Assembly (NCBI RefSeq): GCF_020149765.1
Contig: NZ_CP083808.1
Location: 463,898 to 527,897 of the forward strand
Reading direction: 5' to 3'
Origin: Pantoea agglomerans
GTDB lineage: Bacteria; Pseudomonadota; Gammaproteobacteria; Enterobacterales; Enterobacteriaceae
DNA: 64,000 nucleotides
Positions 41,512-51,635 of the stretch are shown here, piece after piece (position 1 is the first letter of the stretch; each line of letters opens with the position of its first letter). A program made the translations under genes and the position numbers. The notes below the pieces were generated by a model that made no database searches, had not been told where the DNA came from, and worked only from the letters and a program-made list of their open reading frames with translations.

Positions 41512-43308
41512 ATGGCCTCTACCTTCGGATTTACGCTTCAGGACTGGCAACACCGCTACCAGCAGGACCCGCACTGCATCGGTGCGCTGCTGACGGCGCA
41601 CCTCGACGCTCTCGATCGGCAGGATAACGCCTGGATCTGTCTCGCCTCCCCTGCGCAGTTACAGGCACAAATCGAACCGCTGTTGGCAGATTACCTGCGC
41701 AACCCGGCTGCGCTGCCGCTGTTTGGCGTGCCCTTTGCGGTAAAAGACAATATCGATGTGGCAGGCTGGCCGACCAGCGCCGCTTGCCCGGCCTTTACCT
41801 ACACCGCCGCTGAGGACGCCTTTGTGGTGGCGCAGTTAAAAGCAGCGGGCGCGGTGGTCATCGGCAAAACCAACCTCGACCAGTTTGCGACCGGTTTAGT
41901 CGGCACGCGTTCCCCGTTTGGCGCGGTAAGTAATACCTTTAATCCTGACTATGTCAGCGGCGGCTCCAGCTCCGGTTCCGCCTCAGTACTGGCGCGCGGC
42001 CTGGTGGCCTTCTCGCTCGGCACCGACACCGCCGGTTCCGGCCGTGTGCCGGCGGGCTTTAACAATATCGTTGGGCTAAAGCCGACCAAAGGCTGGCTCT
42101 CCGCCCGCGGCGTGGTGCCCGCCTGCCGCCTTAACGACACCGTTTCCGTGTTTGCCTTAACGGTGGAAGATGCCTTCGCGGTCGCGACCGCCGCAGGGGG
42201 CTATGACGCCGGGGATGCCTATTCGCGCCGCAACCCCCATACCGCCCCTGCCAGCTTCAACGCGCAGCCCGCCTTTGCCATTCCCGCCGCGCCGGAATTC
42301 TTCGGCGACACCCAGGCGGAAGCGGCCTGGCAGCGCGCGCTGGAGCAGCTACAGGCGGGCGGCGCCACGCTGCACCCCATCGATTTCACCCCATTCCACC
42401 AGCTTGCTGAACAGCTCTACTACGGCCCGTGGGTGGCGGAACGCACCGCCGCGGTGGGCGAGATAATCAACCGTCCGGAAGAGATGGACCCGGTGGTGTA
42501 CGGCATCGTCAGCAGCGGCCTGAAATATAGCGCCGTCGAGGCTTACCGGGCAGAGTATCTGCGCGCTGAACTGACGCGTCAGATCCAGCAAACAATGGCG
42601 CAGTTCGATGCCGTGGTCGTGCCGACCTCACCCACTATCCACACCCTGGAAGAGATGAAGCAGGAGCCGGTGCGCTACAACTCGCACTTCGGCACTTACA
42701 CCAATTTCACTAACCTCGCTGACCTCAGCGCCTTAGCGCTGCCCGGCCCGTTCCGGGAGGATGGTCTGCCTGCAGGCATCACGCTTATCGCGCCGGCCTG
42801 GCAGGATCGCGCCCTCGCCGACTTCGGCCTGCGCTGGCAGCAGCAGATGGCGCTCTCCCCTGGCGCCACCGGCCAACCGCCGCGCGCCCGGCACGCGCCG
42901 CTGCCCCTCTCTGCCGATCACGTTCGCGTTGCGGTGGTTGGCGCACATCTCACCGGCATGCCTCTCAATTTCCAGCTCACCACGCGCAACGCGGTCTGGG
43001 TGGAAGAAACGCAAACCGCCAGCAACTACCGCCTGTTCGCCCTGCTCGACGGCCCAATTAAAAAGCCGGGCCTGCTGCGCAGCGACAGCGGTGCGCCGAT
43101 CGCCGTTGAGCTGTGGGATATCCCGCTGGCGCGCTTTGGCGAATTCGTGGCCGAAATTCCGGTGCCGCTCGGCATCGGTTCGCTGACGCTGGCGGACGGC
43201 CGCGTTGTGAAAGGCTTTATCTGTGAACCGGCGGTGCTGGCGCAGGCGCTGGAGATCACCGAATTTGGCGGCTGGCGCAACTGGCTCGCCTCTCAGGGGA
43301 GTAAATAA
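41512..43308 (+). CDS. atzF: Allophanate hydrolase
   Basis: This encodes 598 residues from MASTFGFTLQDW; a start eight codons upstream lies in the operator. It splits allophanate to two ammonia and two CO2. The amidase-signature domain has the Lys-Ser-Ser triad: Lys78 in FAVKDNIDVAG, the Ser cluster in GGSSSGSAS, and Ser176 in DTAGSGRVP. The C-terminal 130 residues are the extra domain of full-length allophanate hydrolases (LPLSADHVRVAVVGAHL). It is separated from urea carboxylase by two bases and is the first gene of the operon. Confidence 0.93.
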   Translation: MASTFGFTLQDWQHRYQQDPHCIGALLTAHLDALDRQDNAWICLASPAQLQAQIEPLLADYLRNPAALPLFGVPFAVKDNIDVAGWPTSAACPAFTYTAAEDAFVVAQLKAAGAVVIGKTNLDQFATGLVGTRSPFGAVSNTFNPDYVSGGSSSGSASVLARGLVAFSLGTDTAGSGRVPAGFNNIVGLKPTKGWLSARGVVPACRLNDTVSVFALTVEDAFAVATAAGGYDAGDAYSRRNPHTAPASFNAQPAFAIPAAPEFFGDTQAEAAWQRALEQLQAGGATLHPIDFTPFHQLAEQLYYGPWVAERTAAVGEIINRPEEMDPVVYGIVSSGLKYSAVEAYRAEYLRAELTRQIQQTMAQFDAVVVPTSPTIHTLEEMKQEPVRYNSHFGTYTNFTNLADLSALALPGPFREDGLPAGITLIAPAWQDRALADFGLRWQQQMALSPGATGQPPRARHAPLPLSADHVRVAVVGAHLTGMPLNFQLTTRNAVWVEETQTASNYRLFALLDGPIKKPGLLRSDSGAPIAVELWDIPLARFGEFVAEIPVPLGIGSLTLADGRVVKGFICEPAVLAQALEITEFGGWRNWLASQGSK

Positions 43309-43310
43309 CC

Positions 43311-46300
43311 ATGTTCAGCACCGTTCTGATCGCCAACCGTGGCGAGATTGCCTGCCGCGCGATTCGCACCCTGAAACGCCTCGGTGTGAAAAGCGTTGCC
43401 GTCTACTCCGATGCCGATCGCAACGCACGCCACGTCAAAGAGGCGGATGTGGCGATCGCGCTCGGCGGCGATAAAGCTGCCGACAGCTATCTGCGTATCG
43501 ATAAAATTCTGGCCGCGGCGAAACAGAGCGGCGCGGAAGCGATCTGGCCCGGCTACGGCTTCCTCTCTGAAAGCCTGCCGTTTGCCGCCGCCTGCGAAGC
43601 GGCGGGTATCGCCTTTGTCGGCCCGACGGCGCAGCAGATTGGCGAGTTCGGCCTGAAACATCGCGCACGGGAACTGGCCGCTCAGGCGGGCGTACCGATG
43701 ACGCCCGGCACGCCGCTGCTCAATTCGTTAGAGGAGGCGATCGGCGCGGCGGCACGCATCGGCTATCCGGTGATGCTGAAAAGCACGGCGGGCGGTGGCG
43801 GTATTGGTTTGACGCGCTGTGCGGATGAGCAGGCGCTGCGCAGCGCCTGGGAAAGCGTGCGCCGCCTCGGCGAACAGTTCTTCAGCGATGCAGGGGTATT
43901 TCTTGAGCGCTGCATCGATCGCGCCCGTCACGTTGAAGTGCAGATTTTTGGCGACGGCAGCGGCAAGGTGGTTGCGCTTGGCGAGCGCGACTGTTCGCTT
44001 CAGCGCCGTAATCAGAAAGTCGTGGAAGAAACTCCGGCGCCCCATCTTCCCCAGGCCACGCGCGAGGCCCTGCTGGCCTCCGCGGTGCGGCTGGGCGAAC
44101 AGGTCAGCTACCGCAGCGCAGGCACCGTGGAGTATATCTATGACGCCGAACAGGATGCGTTTTACTTTCTTGAAGTCAACACCCGCCTGCAGGTCGAACA
44201 TCCCGTAACCGAATGCGTCACCGGCCTCGACCTGGTGGAGTGCATGCTGCAGGTCGCGGCGGGCGACGCCATTGACTGGGCGCGCCTGCAGCAGCCGCCT
44301 GTCGGCGCGTCAATTGAAGTGCGCATCTATGCCGAAGATCCGCTGAAAAACTTCCAGCCCGCGCCGGGCACGCTCACCGGCGTCCTTTTCCCGGATGATG
44401 TGCGCGTGGATAGCGGGATCGACGTCGGCGCAAAGGTCTCCGCATTTTACGATCCGATGATCGCCAAACTGATTGTCCATGCAGAGACGCGCGACGCGGC
44501 GCTGGCGAAAATGCAGCAGGCGCTCGACGCCACCCAGCTGCACGGCATCGCCACCAACCTCGACTATCTGCGGCAAATCGTCGCCACCGACGCCTTCCGC
44601 AGCGGCAGCGTCTGGACCCGCTTTCTTGACGGCTTTACCCCGTCCGCCAGCGTAATAGAGGTGCTGCAGCCGGGCACCTTCAGCACTATTCAGGACTATC
44701 CGGGCCGCCTCGGCTACTGGGATATCGGCGTACCGCCCTCCGGCCCGATGGATGATTTTGCCTTCCGCCTCGCCAACCGGATTGTGGGCAACCACGACAG
44801 CGCCGCCGGACTTGAGTTTACCCTGCAAGGGCCGACGCTGCATTTTCACAGCGATGCGGTGATTGCCCTGACCGGCGCCGACTGTCCGGCAACCCTGGAT
44901 GATGTAAGCCTGGACTACTGGCAGCCCGTAGCGGTGAGCGCCGGGCAAACCCTGACGTTAGGTCGCGCACAAAGCGGCTGCCGCACTTATCTGGCGGTCC
45001 GCAATGGGTTCGACGTACCGGAATATCTGGGCAGCCGCTCCACCTTTTCGCTCGGCCAGTTCGGCGGCCACACCGGACGCACGCTGCGCGTGGCCGATAT
45101 GCTGCCCATCTCTCAGCCCCGGCTGGCGGCCTGCACCACGCCCGCGCCGGTCAGCGCACCGCAGGCGCTCGATCCCGCGCTGGTGCCGCACTACGGCAGC
45201 GAATGGCGTATCGGCGTGCTCTACGGTCCGCACGGCGCGCCAGACTTCTTTACCCAGGCCGCTATCGATACGTTCTTTGCCAGCGACTGGCAGGTGCACT
45301 ACAACTCCAACCGTCTTGGCGTGCGTCTGGTGGGGCCTAAACCGACCTGGACCCGCGCCAACGGCGGCGAGGCCGGGCTGCACCCCTCGAACGTCCACGA
45401 CTGTGAATACGCCATTGGCGCGGTGAACTTCACCGGCGACTTTCCGGTGATCCTGACCCACGACGGCCCCAGCCTCGGCGGCTTTGTCTGCCCGGTCACC
45501 ATCGCCAAAGCTGAATTGTGGAAAGTGGGTCAGGTTAAGCCTGGCGATCGCATTCGCTTCCATCCTGTCGGCGTGGACGAAGCGGTGGCGCTGGAAAAAG
45601 CGCAGGCTGCGTGCATCGCCACCCTTCGCAGCCATCACGCCGCCTCGTTTGCGGTGCCGTCGCTGGCGGCAACGGCGTCTGGCTCCGCCACGCTGCTGGC
45701 GGCGCTGCCCGCTACCGACACCACGCCGGCCGTCGTCTGGCGCCAGGCCGGCGACAAATATGTGCTGATCGAATATGGCGACAACGTGCTGGACCTGGCG
45801 CTGCGCCTGCGCGTGCATCTGCTGATGAATGCGCTGCGCGCGCGCGCCGTGCCCGGTATAGAGGAGTTATCGCCTGGGGTGCGCTCGCTGCAGGTGCGCT
45901 ACGACAGCCTGATCCTCAGCCAGAAACAGCTGATGACTCTGCTGCTGGAGCTGGAGGCGGAGCTTGGCGACGTCAGCGAGCTGAAAGTGCCGTCGCGCAT
46001 CGTCTGGATGCCAATGGCGTTTGAAGACAGCGCCACGCTCGGTGCGGTAGAGCGCTATAAAGAGACGGTGCGCGCCAGCGCGCCCTGGCTGCCCAACAAC
46101 GTCGACTTTATCCAGCGCATCAACGGTCTGGAAAGCCGCGACGCGGTGCGCGATACCCTTTTTGACGCCAGCTATCTTATCCTGGGCCTGGGCGACGTCT
46201 ATCTGGGCGCGCCTTGCGCGGTGCCCGTCGATCCGCGCCATCGCCTGCTCAGCTCCAAATACAGCCCGGCACGTACCTTTACGGCGGAAGGCACCGTGGG

Positions 46301-46928
46301 TATCGGCGGCATGTACATGTGCATCTACGGTATGGACTCCCCCGGCGGTTATCAGCTGGTGGGCCGCACGCTGCCAATCTGGAACAAATTCCTCAGAAAC
46401 GATCAGTTCGCGGCGGAGGAGCCCTGGCTGCTGCGCTTTTTCGATCAGGTGCGCTTCTATCCGGTCACGGAAGAAGAGCTTGTCCGGCTGCGCGATGACT
46501 TCCGCGAAGGGCGCGCCAGCGTGCGTATCGAAGAAACCCTGTTTGATTTCGCCGCCCATCGCCAGTTTCTGGCCGAAAACGCGGCGTCGATCAGCGCCTT
46601 TCGCCAGCGCCAGAGCGCCGCCTTTGAGCAGGAAGTGACGCGCTGGGCGCAGGAGGAGCAAGAGGCGCCGCTCACCAGCGAAGAGACGCTGACGATCGCC
46701 GAACCCGATGACCAGGCGCTGGCCGTGTGCGCCGACATGAACGGCAACATCTGGAAAGTGCTGGTGCAACCGGGCGAGGCGGTAGAGGCGGGCCAGACGC
46801 TGATTATCGTCGAGGCGATGAAAATGGAGCTTCAGATTGTCGCGCCGCAGGCGGGCACGGTGAAACGCATCGCCTGCCAGGCTGGACGTCCGGTAAGTCC
46901 GGGCGACGCCCTGCTCTGGCTGGAATAA
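43311..46928 (+). CDS. uca: Urea carboxylase
   Basis: This 1205-residue biotin enzyme carboxylates urea to allophanate with ATP and bicarbonate. The order of domains is a biotin carboxylase (1-450; TVLIANRGEIACRAIRTL, KSTAGGGGIGL, EVNTRLQVEHPVTE), a KipA/KipI-like carboxyltransferase (about 450-1090; FSTIQDYPGRLGYWD, SSKYSPARTFTAEG), and a biotinyl domain (VEAMKMELQIVAP, biotin on Lys). It is full length. Some homologues are guanidine carboxylases, but those have DUF1989 partners and a guanidine riboswitch, and neither is seen. With a urea transporter downstream, urea is the better assignment. Confidence 0.92.
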   Translation: MFSTVLIANRGEIACRAIRTLKRLGVKSVAVYSDADRNARHVKEADVAIALGGDKAADSYLRIDKILAAAKQSGAEAIWPGYGFLSESLPFAAACEAAGIAFVGPTAQQIGEFGLKHRARELAAQAGVPMTPGTPLLNSLEEAIGAAARIGYPVMLKSTAGGGGIGLTRCADEQALRSAWESVRRLGEQFFSDAGVFLERCIDRARHVEVQIFGDGSGKVVALGERDCSLQRRNQKVVEETPAPHLPQATREALLASAVRLGEQVSYRSAGTVEYIYDAEQDAFYFLEVNTRLQVEHPVTECVTGLDLVECMLQVAAGDAIDWARLQQPPVGASIEVRIYAEDPLKNFQPAPGTLTGVLFPDDVRVDSGIDVGAKVSAFYDPMIAKLIVHAETRDAALAKMQQALDATQLHGIATNLDYLRQIVATDAFRSGSVWTRFLDGFTPSASVIEVLQPGTFSTIQDYPGRLGYWDIGVPPSGPMDDFAFRLANRIVGNHDSAAGLEFTLQGPTLHFHSDAVIALTGADCPATLDDVSLDYWQPVAVSAGQTLTLGRAQSGCRTYLAVRNGFDVPEYLGSRSTFSLGQFGGHTGRTLRVADMLPISQPRLAACTTPAPVSAPQALDPALVPHYGSEWRIGVLYGPHGAPDFFTQAAIDTFFASDWQVHYNSNRLGVRLVGPKPTWTRANGGEAGLHPSNVHDCEYAIGAVNFTGDFPVILTHDGPSLGGFVCPVTIAKAELWKVGQVKPGDRIRFHPVGVDEAVALEKAQAACIATLRSHHAASFAVPSLAATASGSATLLAALPATDTTPAVVWRQAGDKYVLIEYGDNVLDLALRLRVHLLMNALRARAVPGIEELSPGVRSLQVRYDSLILSQKQLMTLLLELEAELGDVSELKVPSRIVWMPMAFEDSATLGAVERYKETVRASAPWLPNNVDFIQRINGLESRDAVRDTLFDASYLILGLGDVYLGAPCAVPVDPRHRLLSSKYSPARTFTAEGTVGIGGMYMCIYGMDSPGGYQLVGRTLPIWNKFLRNDQFAAEEPWLLRFFDQVRFYPVTEEELVRLRDDFREGRASVRIEETLFDFAAHRQFLAENAASISAFRQRQSAAFEQEVTRWAQEEQEAPLTSEETLTIAEPDDQALAVCADMNGNIWKVLVQPGEAVEAGQTLIIVEAMKMELQIVAPQAGTVKRIACQAGRPVSPGDALLWLE

Positions 46929-46937
46929 GGAGCGCAG

Positions 46938-47636
46938 ATGAATCAACGCCCGCGCAGCAAAGGCCGTCCCGAAGCCCTGGCGGAAAAAGTGTACCAGGCG
47001 CTAAAGCAGGACATCTTTGCCTTCCGCCTGATGCCCGGCGACCGCTTCAGCGAAAACGAGATCGCCGAGCGGCTGGAGGTGAGCCGCACGCCGGTGCGCC
47101 AGGCGCTGTTCTGGCTGGCGCGCGAAGGCTATGTCGACGTGTGGTTCCGCAGCGGCTGGCAGGTGAAGCCGTTTGACTTCGAATACTTCGAGGAGCTGTA
47201 CGATTTTCGCACCGTTATTGAGTGCGAAGCGGTGCGCCGCCTGTGCGCCCTGCCGCCGCTCGCCTGCGCGGAGATGCTCGACGCCCTGAAGCGCTTCTGG
47301 ATTGATGATCCACGCCCTGAAGAGGGCAACACGGTATCGGCCCAGGACGAGGCGTTTCATATGGCGCTGGTGGCGGCGGCGGGCAATCAGGAGATCGCCC
47401 GCGTCCACGCCGAGTTAACCGAAAAAATTCGCATCATTCGGCGTCTCGACTTTACGCGCGACGATCGGGTAGAGGCGACATACCGTGAACACGCTCAGAT
47501 TTTACGGGCGATTTTTCAGCAAAAAACCGAGGAGGCGCAGCGCATTCTGACCGATCACATCGCCGTGAGTAAGGCAGAGGTAAGAAAGATCACTTTGCAT
47601 ATGTTACAGCAGGCCCGGCTTCAGGTTACTGAATAA
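46938..47636 (+). CDS. GntR/FCD regulator within the urea operon
   Basis: This encodes 232 residues. It has the winged helix (KVYQALKQDIFAFRLMPGD, then SENEIAERLEVSRTPVRQAL) and an FCD domain (FRTVIECEAVRRL, DEAFHMALVAAAGN with the D-x-x-x-H ligands). It lies nine bases after urea carboxylase and 29 before urtA, so it is transcribed with its targets. It likely binds the TTGTATACCA element at 41488 and responds to an intermediate of urea or purine catabolism. Confidence 0.9.
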   Translation: MNQRPRSKGRPEALAEKVYQALKQDIFAFRLMPGDRFSENEIAERLEVSRTPVRQALFWLAREGYVDVWFRSGWQVKPFDFEYFEELYDFRTVIECEAVRRLCALPPLACAEMLDALKRFWIDDPRPEEGNTVSAQDEAFHMALVAAAGNQEIARVHAELTEKIRIIRRLDFTRDDRVEATYREHAQILRAIFQQKTEEAQRILTDHIAVSKAEVRKITLHMLQQARLQVTE

Positions 47637-47665
47637 TAAAACCATTACACTTTAGAGGGTTACTG

Positions 47666-48934
47666 ATGAAAAGACGTTCATTGCTTAAGGCTTTTGCGCT
47701 CTCCGCCACCGTAGCCAGTCTGGGCTTTGCCTTCGGGGCGCAGGCGGCAGAGACCATTAAAGTCGGCATATTATCTTCGCTTTCCGGCACCATGGCGATT
47801 TCAGAAACGCCGCTGAAAGATATGGCCTTGATGACCATTGACGAAATCAATGCCAGCGGCGGCGTGCTGGGCAAAAAGCTGGAGCCGGTGGTGGTCGATC
47901 CAGCCTCCAACTGGCCGCTGTTTGCGGAGAAAGCCCGCCAGCTGCTGACGCAGGACAAGGTCGCCGCGGTGTTCGGCTGCTGGACTTCGGTTTCGCGCAA
48001 ATCGGTGCTGCCGGTGTTTGAAGAGCTGAACGGCCTGCTGTTCTATCCCGTGCAGTATGAAGGCGAAGAGATGTCGCCAAACGTGTTCTATACCGGTGCC
48101 GCCCCCAACCAGCAGGCGATCCCCGCCCTGCAGTACCTGATGAGCGAAGATGGCGGCAGCGCTAAACGCTTCTTCCTGCTGGGCACCGATTACGTCTATC
48201 CGCGCACCACCAACAAAATCCTGCGCGCCTTCCTGCACAGCAAGGGCGTTCAGGATAAAGATATCGAAGAGGTCTATACGCCGTTCGGATACAGCGATTA
48301 TCAGACCATCGTATCCAATATCAAAAAGTTCTCTGCCGGGGGGAAAACCGCGGTGATCTCCACTATCAACGGCGACTCCAACGTGCCTTTCTACAAAGAG
48401 CTGGCGAATCAGGGCATTAAAGCCACCGATATTCCGGTGATCGCCTTCTCCGTGGGCGAAGAGGAGCTGCGCGGCATCGATACCAAACCGCTGGTCGGTC
48501 AGCTGGCAGCCTGGAACTACTTCGAGTCGGTGGATAACCCCACCAACGCGAAGTTTGTCGCCGATTACCGCGCCTATGCCAAAGCGCACAACCTGCCGAA
48601 CGCAGGCACGGTAGTGACCAACGATCCCATGGAAGCGACCTACGTCGGTCTGCATATGTGGGCGCAGGCGGTAGAGAAAGCGGGCACCACCGATGTCGAT
48701 AAAGTGCGCGCGGCGATGGCGGGCCAGACCTTTAAGGCGCCGGACGGCTTCACCCTGACCATGGATAAAACCAACCACCATCTGCATAAGCCGGTGATGA
48801 TTGGCGAAGTCGAGGAAAACGGACAGTTCAACGTGGTGTGGCAGACCGAACAGCCGATCCGTGCGCAGCCGTGGAGTCCCTATATCGCCGGAAACGACAA
48901 GAAGCCCGATTATCCTGAGAAATCAACGAAATAA
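47666..48934 (+). CDS. urtA: Urea ABC transporter, substrate-binding protein UrtA
   Basis: This 422-residue periplasmic protein has a twin-arginine-like leader (MKRRSLLKAFALSATVAS). The mature part begins ETIKVGILSSLSGTMAISET and follows the UrtA/AmiC type 1 binding-protein fold (GCWTSVSRKSVLPVFEEL, YPVQYEGEEMSPNVFYTGA, GTDYVYPRTTNKILR). These segments are hallmarks of UrtA. It delivers urea to the UrtBC membrane pair. The leader resembles a Tat signal (RRSLLK), so folded export is possible. Confidence 0.93.
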   Translation: MKRRSLLKAFALSATVASLGFAFGAQAAETIKVGILSSLSGTMAISETPLKDMALMTIDEINASGGVLGKKLEPVVVDPASNWPLFAEKARQLLTQDKVAAVFGCWTSVSRKSVLPVFEELNGLLFYPVQYEGEEMSPNVFYTGAAPNQQAIPALQYLMSEDGGSAKRFFLLGTDYVYPRTTNKILRAFLHSKGVQDKDIEEVYTPFGYSDYQTIVSNIKKFSAGGKTAVISTINGDSNVPFYKELANQGIKATDIPVIAFSVGEEELRGIDTKPLVGQLAAWNYFESVDNPTNAKFVADYRAYAKAHNLPNAGTVVTNDPMEATYVGLHMWAQAVEKAGTTDVDKVRAAMAGQTFKAPDGFTLTMDKTNHHLHKPVMIGEVEENGQFNVVWQTEQPIRAQPWSPYIAGNDKKPDYPEKSTK

Positions 48935-48940
48935 TACTCT

Positions 48941-48962
48941 GCCCTTCAGCATGCTGAAGGGC
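48941..48962. terminator. Intra-operon hairpin between urtA and urtB
   Basis: GCCCTTCAGCA is followed at once by its exact complement TGCTGAAGGGC, with no T-run. Such hairpins after binding-protein genes usually stabilise the upstream mRNA and lower expression of the membrane genes. Confidence 0.75.
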
Positions 48963-48990
48963 GCTTAGCGATACTCTGAGGGCGGTATTG

Positions 48991-50559
48991 ATGAACTTCA
49001 AATCCTTTATTTGTGGTCTGCTGCTGTTGCTGCTGCCCTGGCTGGCGCAGGCGGGGGATGGTGCTGACTTCGCTGCCGCCAGCCGCGCCGGGCAGGCCAC
49101 GCTGCTGCAACAGTGGGCCGCCGCGCCGCAGGCCAGCCGCGTACCGCTGCTGCAGGCGCTGCGCAGTGAGAGCGTGGTGATTGACCAGAAAAAACAGCCG
49201 TTCAGCAAGCAGGATGACAAACTTATCCCGCTCGACAGCGCGACGCAGCCCAGCGGCGAAACCAAAAAACTGTTTATGAACAACCGGCTGCGCGTGCTGA
49301 TCGCTGGCGCGCTCGCCGCCCACCAGCTGGTGAGCGACGATGCGGCTGTCCGCCTGCGCGCCGCGCAGCAGCTGCAAAACGATGCGGCGGCCGATCAGCT
49401 GCCGCTTATCCAACAGCGCCTCGCCGCGGAGAAAGATGCTCGGGTGCATGCAGCCTTAGCGATGGCGGTTGCCAGCCTGCAGCTCGCCAGCCCGGACGCC
49501 GCCGTACGCCTCAACGCCGTCACGCTGCTGGGAGAAGGAAGCGATCCCGGCGTGCAGGCGAGCCTTGCGCGCCTGACCCTTCCCGGCAACGAACCCGATG
49601 CGCAGGTCCGCGCCGCCGCGGCCGCCAGCCTGCAGCAAATCAAACACCGGCTGATGTGGGGCGACCTGTTCGGCCAGGCCTTTACCGGCCTGTCGCTGGG
49701 TTCGATCCTGCTGCTGGCTGCGCTGGGGCTGGCGATCACCTACGGCCTGCTCGGCGTAATCAATATGGCGCACGGGGAAATGCTGATGCTGGGGGCCTAC
49801 GCCACCTGGTTTGTGCAGAACCTGTTCCAGCAGTTCGCGCCGCAGTGGCTGGCGTGGTATCCGCTGCTGGCGCTGCCGGCGGCGTTTCTGCTCACCGCAG
49901 CCATCGGTATGCTGCTGGAGCGCGCTATTATCCGCCACCTCTATGGCCGACCGCTGGAGACCCTGCTCGCCACCTGGGGCATAAGCCTGATGCTGATCCA
50001 GCTGGTGCGCATGCTGTTTGGCGCGCAGAACCTGGAAGTTGCCAACCCCGGCTGGCTCTCAGGCGGCCTGCAGGTGCTGCCTAATCTGGTGCTGCCCTAC
50101 AACCGCCTTGCGGTGATCCTGTTTGTCTTTGCCGTGCTCGGCCTCACCTGGCTGCTGCTAAACAAAACGCGCCTCGGGCTGAGCGTGCGCGCCGTTACCC
50201 AAAACCGCGCGATGGCCGACTGCTGCGGCGTGCCCACCGGGCGCGTCGATATGCTGGCGTTTGGCCTGGGTTCCGGCATCGCCGGGCTTGGCGGCGTCGC
50301 GCTGTCGCAGCTCGGCAACGTCGGCCCGGAGCTTGGCCAGGGCTACATTATCGACTCCTTCCTGGTGGTGGTGCTGGGCGGTGTAGGCCAGCTGGCGGGA
50401 ACCGTGGTCGCCGCCTTCGGGCTCGGCATTCTTAACAAAGTGCTGGAACCGCAAACGGGGGCGGTGCTGGGCAAAATTCTTATCCTCGTGCTGATCGTGC
50501 TGTTTATACAGAAACGGCCGCAGGGCCTGTTCGCCTTTAAAGGGAGGGTAGTTGACTGA
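48991..50559 (+). CDS. urtB: Urea ABC transporter permease UrtB
   Basis: This encodes 522 residues from the ATG at 48991 (GAGGG upstream). A signal-like first helix is followed by about 200 residues of Ala/Gln-rich helical repeats outside the membrane, as in other UrtB, and then a LivH-like permease of eight or so helices (GLLGVINMAHGEMLMLGAYA, VRAVTQNRAMADCCGVPTGR, VVLGGVGQLAGT). It overlaps urtC by one base. Confidence 0.93.
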   Translation: MNFKSFICGLLLLLLPWLAQAGDGADFAAASRAGQATLLQQWAAAPQASRVPLLQALRSESVVIDQKKQPFSKQDDKLIPLDSATQPSGETKKLFMNNRLRVLIAGALAAHQLVSDDAAVRLRAAQQLQNDAAADQLPLIQQRLAAEKDARVHAALAMAVASLQLASPDAAVRLNAVTLLGEGSDPGVQASLARLTLPGNEPDAQVRAAAAASLQQIKHRLMWGDLFGQAFTGLSLGSILLLAALGLAITYGLLGVINMAHGEMLMLGAYATWFVQNLFQQFAPQWLAWYPLLALPAAFLLTAAIGMLLERAIIRHLYGRPLETLLATWGISLMLIQLVRMLFGAQNLEVANPGWLSGGLQVLPNLVLPYNRLAVILFVFAVLGLTWLLLNKTRLGLSVRAVTQNRAMADCCGVPTGRVDMLAFGLGSGIAGLGGVALSQLGNVGPELGQGYIIDSFLVVVLGGVGQLAGTVVAAFGLGILNKVLEPQTGAVLGKILILVLIVLFIQKRPQGLFAFKGRVVD

Positions 50560-51635
50560 TGAGCCAGCCTCTGACCTTAACCCTGACGCGCAACGCGCCG
50601 CGCCTCAGCACCAGCCTGGGCATCCTGATTACCCTGCTGCTGCTGGTGATGCCGTTCTGCGCGCTGCTGCCCGCCAGCCACCCGCTGGCGATCTCCACCT
50701 ATACCCTGACGCTGGTGGGCAAAATTCTCTGCTACGCCATCGTTGCCGTGGCGCTGGATTTAGTGTGGGGCTATGCCGGCTTGTTGTCGCTCGGACATGG
50801 GCTGTTTTTCGCGCTTGGCGGCTACGCCATGGGCATGTATCTGATGCGCCAGGCGGCGGGCGAAGGCCTGCCCGCTTTTATGTCGTTTCTGTCATGGGAC
50901 GCGCTGCCGTGGTTCTGGGCAGGCACCCAGCATTTCGCCTGGGCGCTCTGCCTGATCGTGCTGGTGCCGGGGCTGCTGGCGCTGGTGTTTGGCTTCTTCG
51001 CCTTTCGCTCAAAGATTAAAGGCGTCTATTTCTCCATTATGACCCAGGCGCTGACCTACGCAGGCATGCTGCTGTTTTTCCGTAACGAAACCGGCTTCGG
51101 TGGCAACAACGGCTTTACTGGATTTACTACCCTGCTCGGCTTTAATGTCACCGCAACCGGCACGCGCATCGGGCTGTTTATCGCCACCGTGACGCTGCTG
51201 CTGTGCAGTCTCGGCACTGGCTTCGCGCTGGCGCGCAGCAAGTTTGGCCGGGTGCTGACCGCGGTGCGCGATGCGGAAAACCGCCTGATGTTTGTGGGCT
51301 ACGATCCGCGTGGCTTCAAGCTCTTCGTCTGGACCCTTTCGGCGATACTGTGCGGGCTGGCTGGCGCGCTCTATGTGCCGCAGGTCGGCATCATCAATCC
51401 AGGCGAAATGTCGCCAACCAACTCGATCGAAGCCGCCATCTGGGTAGCGCTGGGCGGCCGCGGCACCCTGATTGGCCCGCTGCTGGGCGCTGGGATCGTA
51501 AACGGCGCCAAAAGCTGGTTTACCGTCTCCTTCCCGGAATACTGGCTGTTCTTCCTGGGCCTGATATTTATCCTCGTCACGCTGCTGCTGCCGCGCGGCG
51601 TAATTGGCCTGCTGCGCCGGAGGCATGATGACTGA
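50559..51635 (+). CDS. urtC: Urea ABC transporter permease UrtC
   Basis: This 358-residue LivM-like permease has the conserved GYAGLLSLGHGLFFALGGYA, FRNETGFGGNNGFTGF, and AVRDAENRLMFVGYDPRGFK coupling region. It forms the channel with UrtB. Its start shares a base with the urtB stop, and its end overlaps urtD by eight bases. Confidence 0.93.
   Translation: MSQPLTLTLTRNAPRLSTSLGILITLLLLVMPFCALLPASHPLAISTYTLTLVGKILCYAIVAVALDLVWGYAGLLSLGHGLFFALGGYAMGMYLMRQAAGEGLPAFMSFLSWDALPWFWAGTQHFAWALCLIVLVPGLLALVFGFFAFRSKIKGVYFSIMTQALTYAGMLLFFRNETGFGGNNGFTGFTTLLGFNVTATGTRIGLFIATVTLLLCSLGTGFALARSKFGRVLTAVRDAENRLMFVGYDPRGFKLFVWTLSAILCGLAGALYVPQVGIINPGEMSPTNSIEAAIWVALGGRGTLIGPLLGAGIVNGAKSWFTVSFPEYWLFFLGLIFILVTLLLPRGVIGLLRRRHDD

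Noticed and set aside
43311..46928. Guanidine carboxylase instead of urea carboxylase
   Set aside because: No DUF1989 partners or guanidine riboswitch were seen, and a urtABCDE transporter follows. Biochemistry could still overturn this.
45867..46946. Long minus-strand frame inside urea carboxylase
   Set aside because: Its His/Arg/Leu/Gln-rich composition with no motif and full overlap with a conserved enzyme mark it as a shadow.
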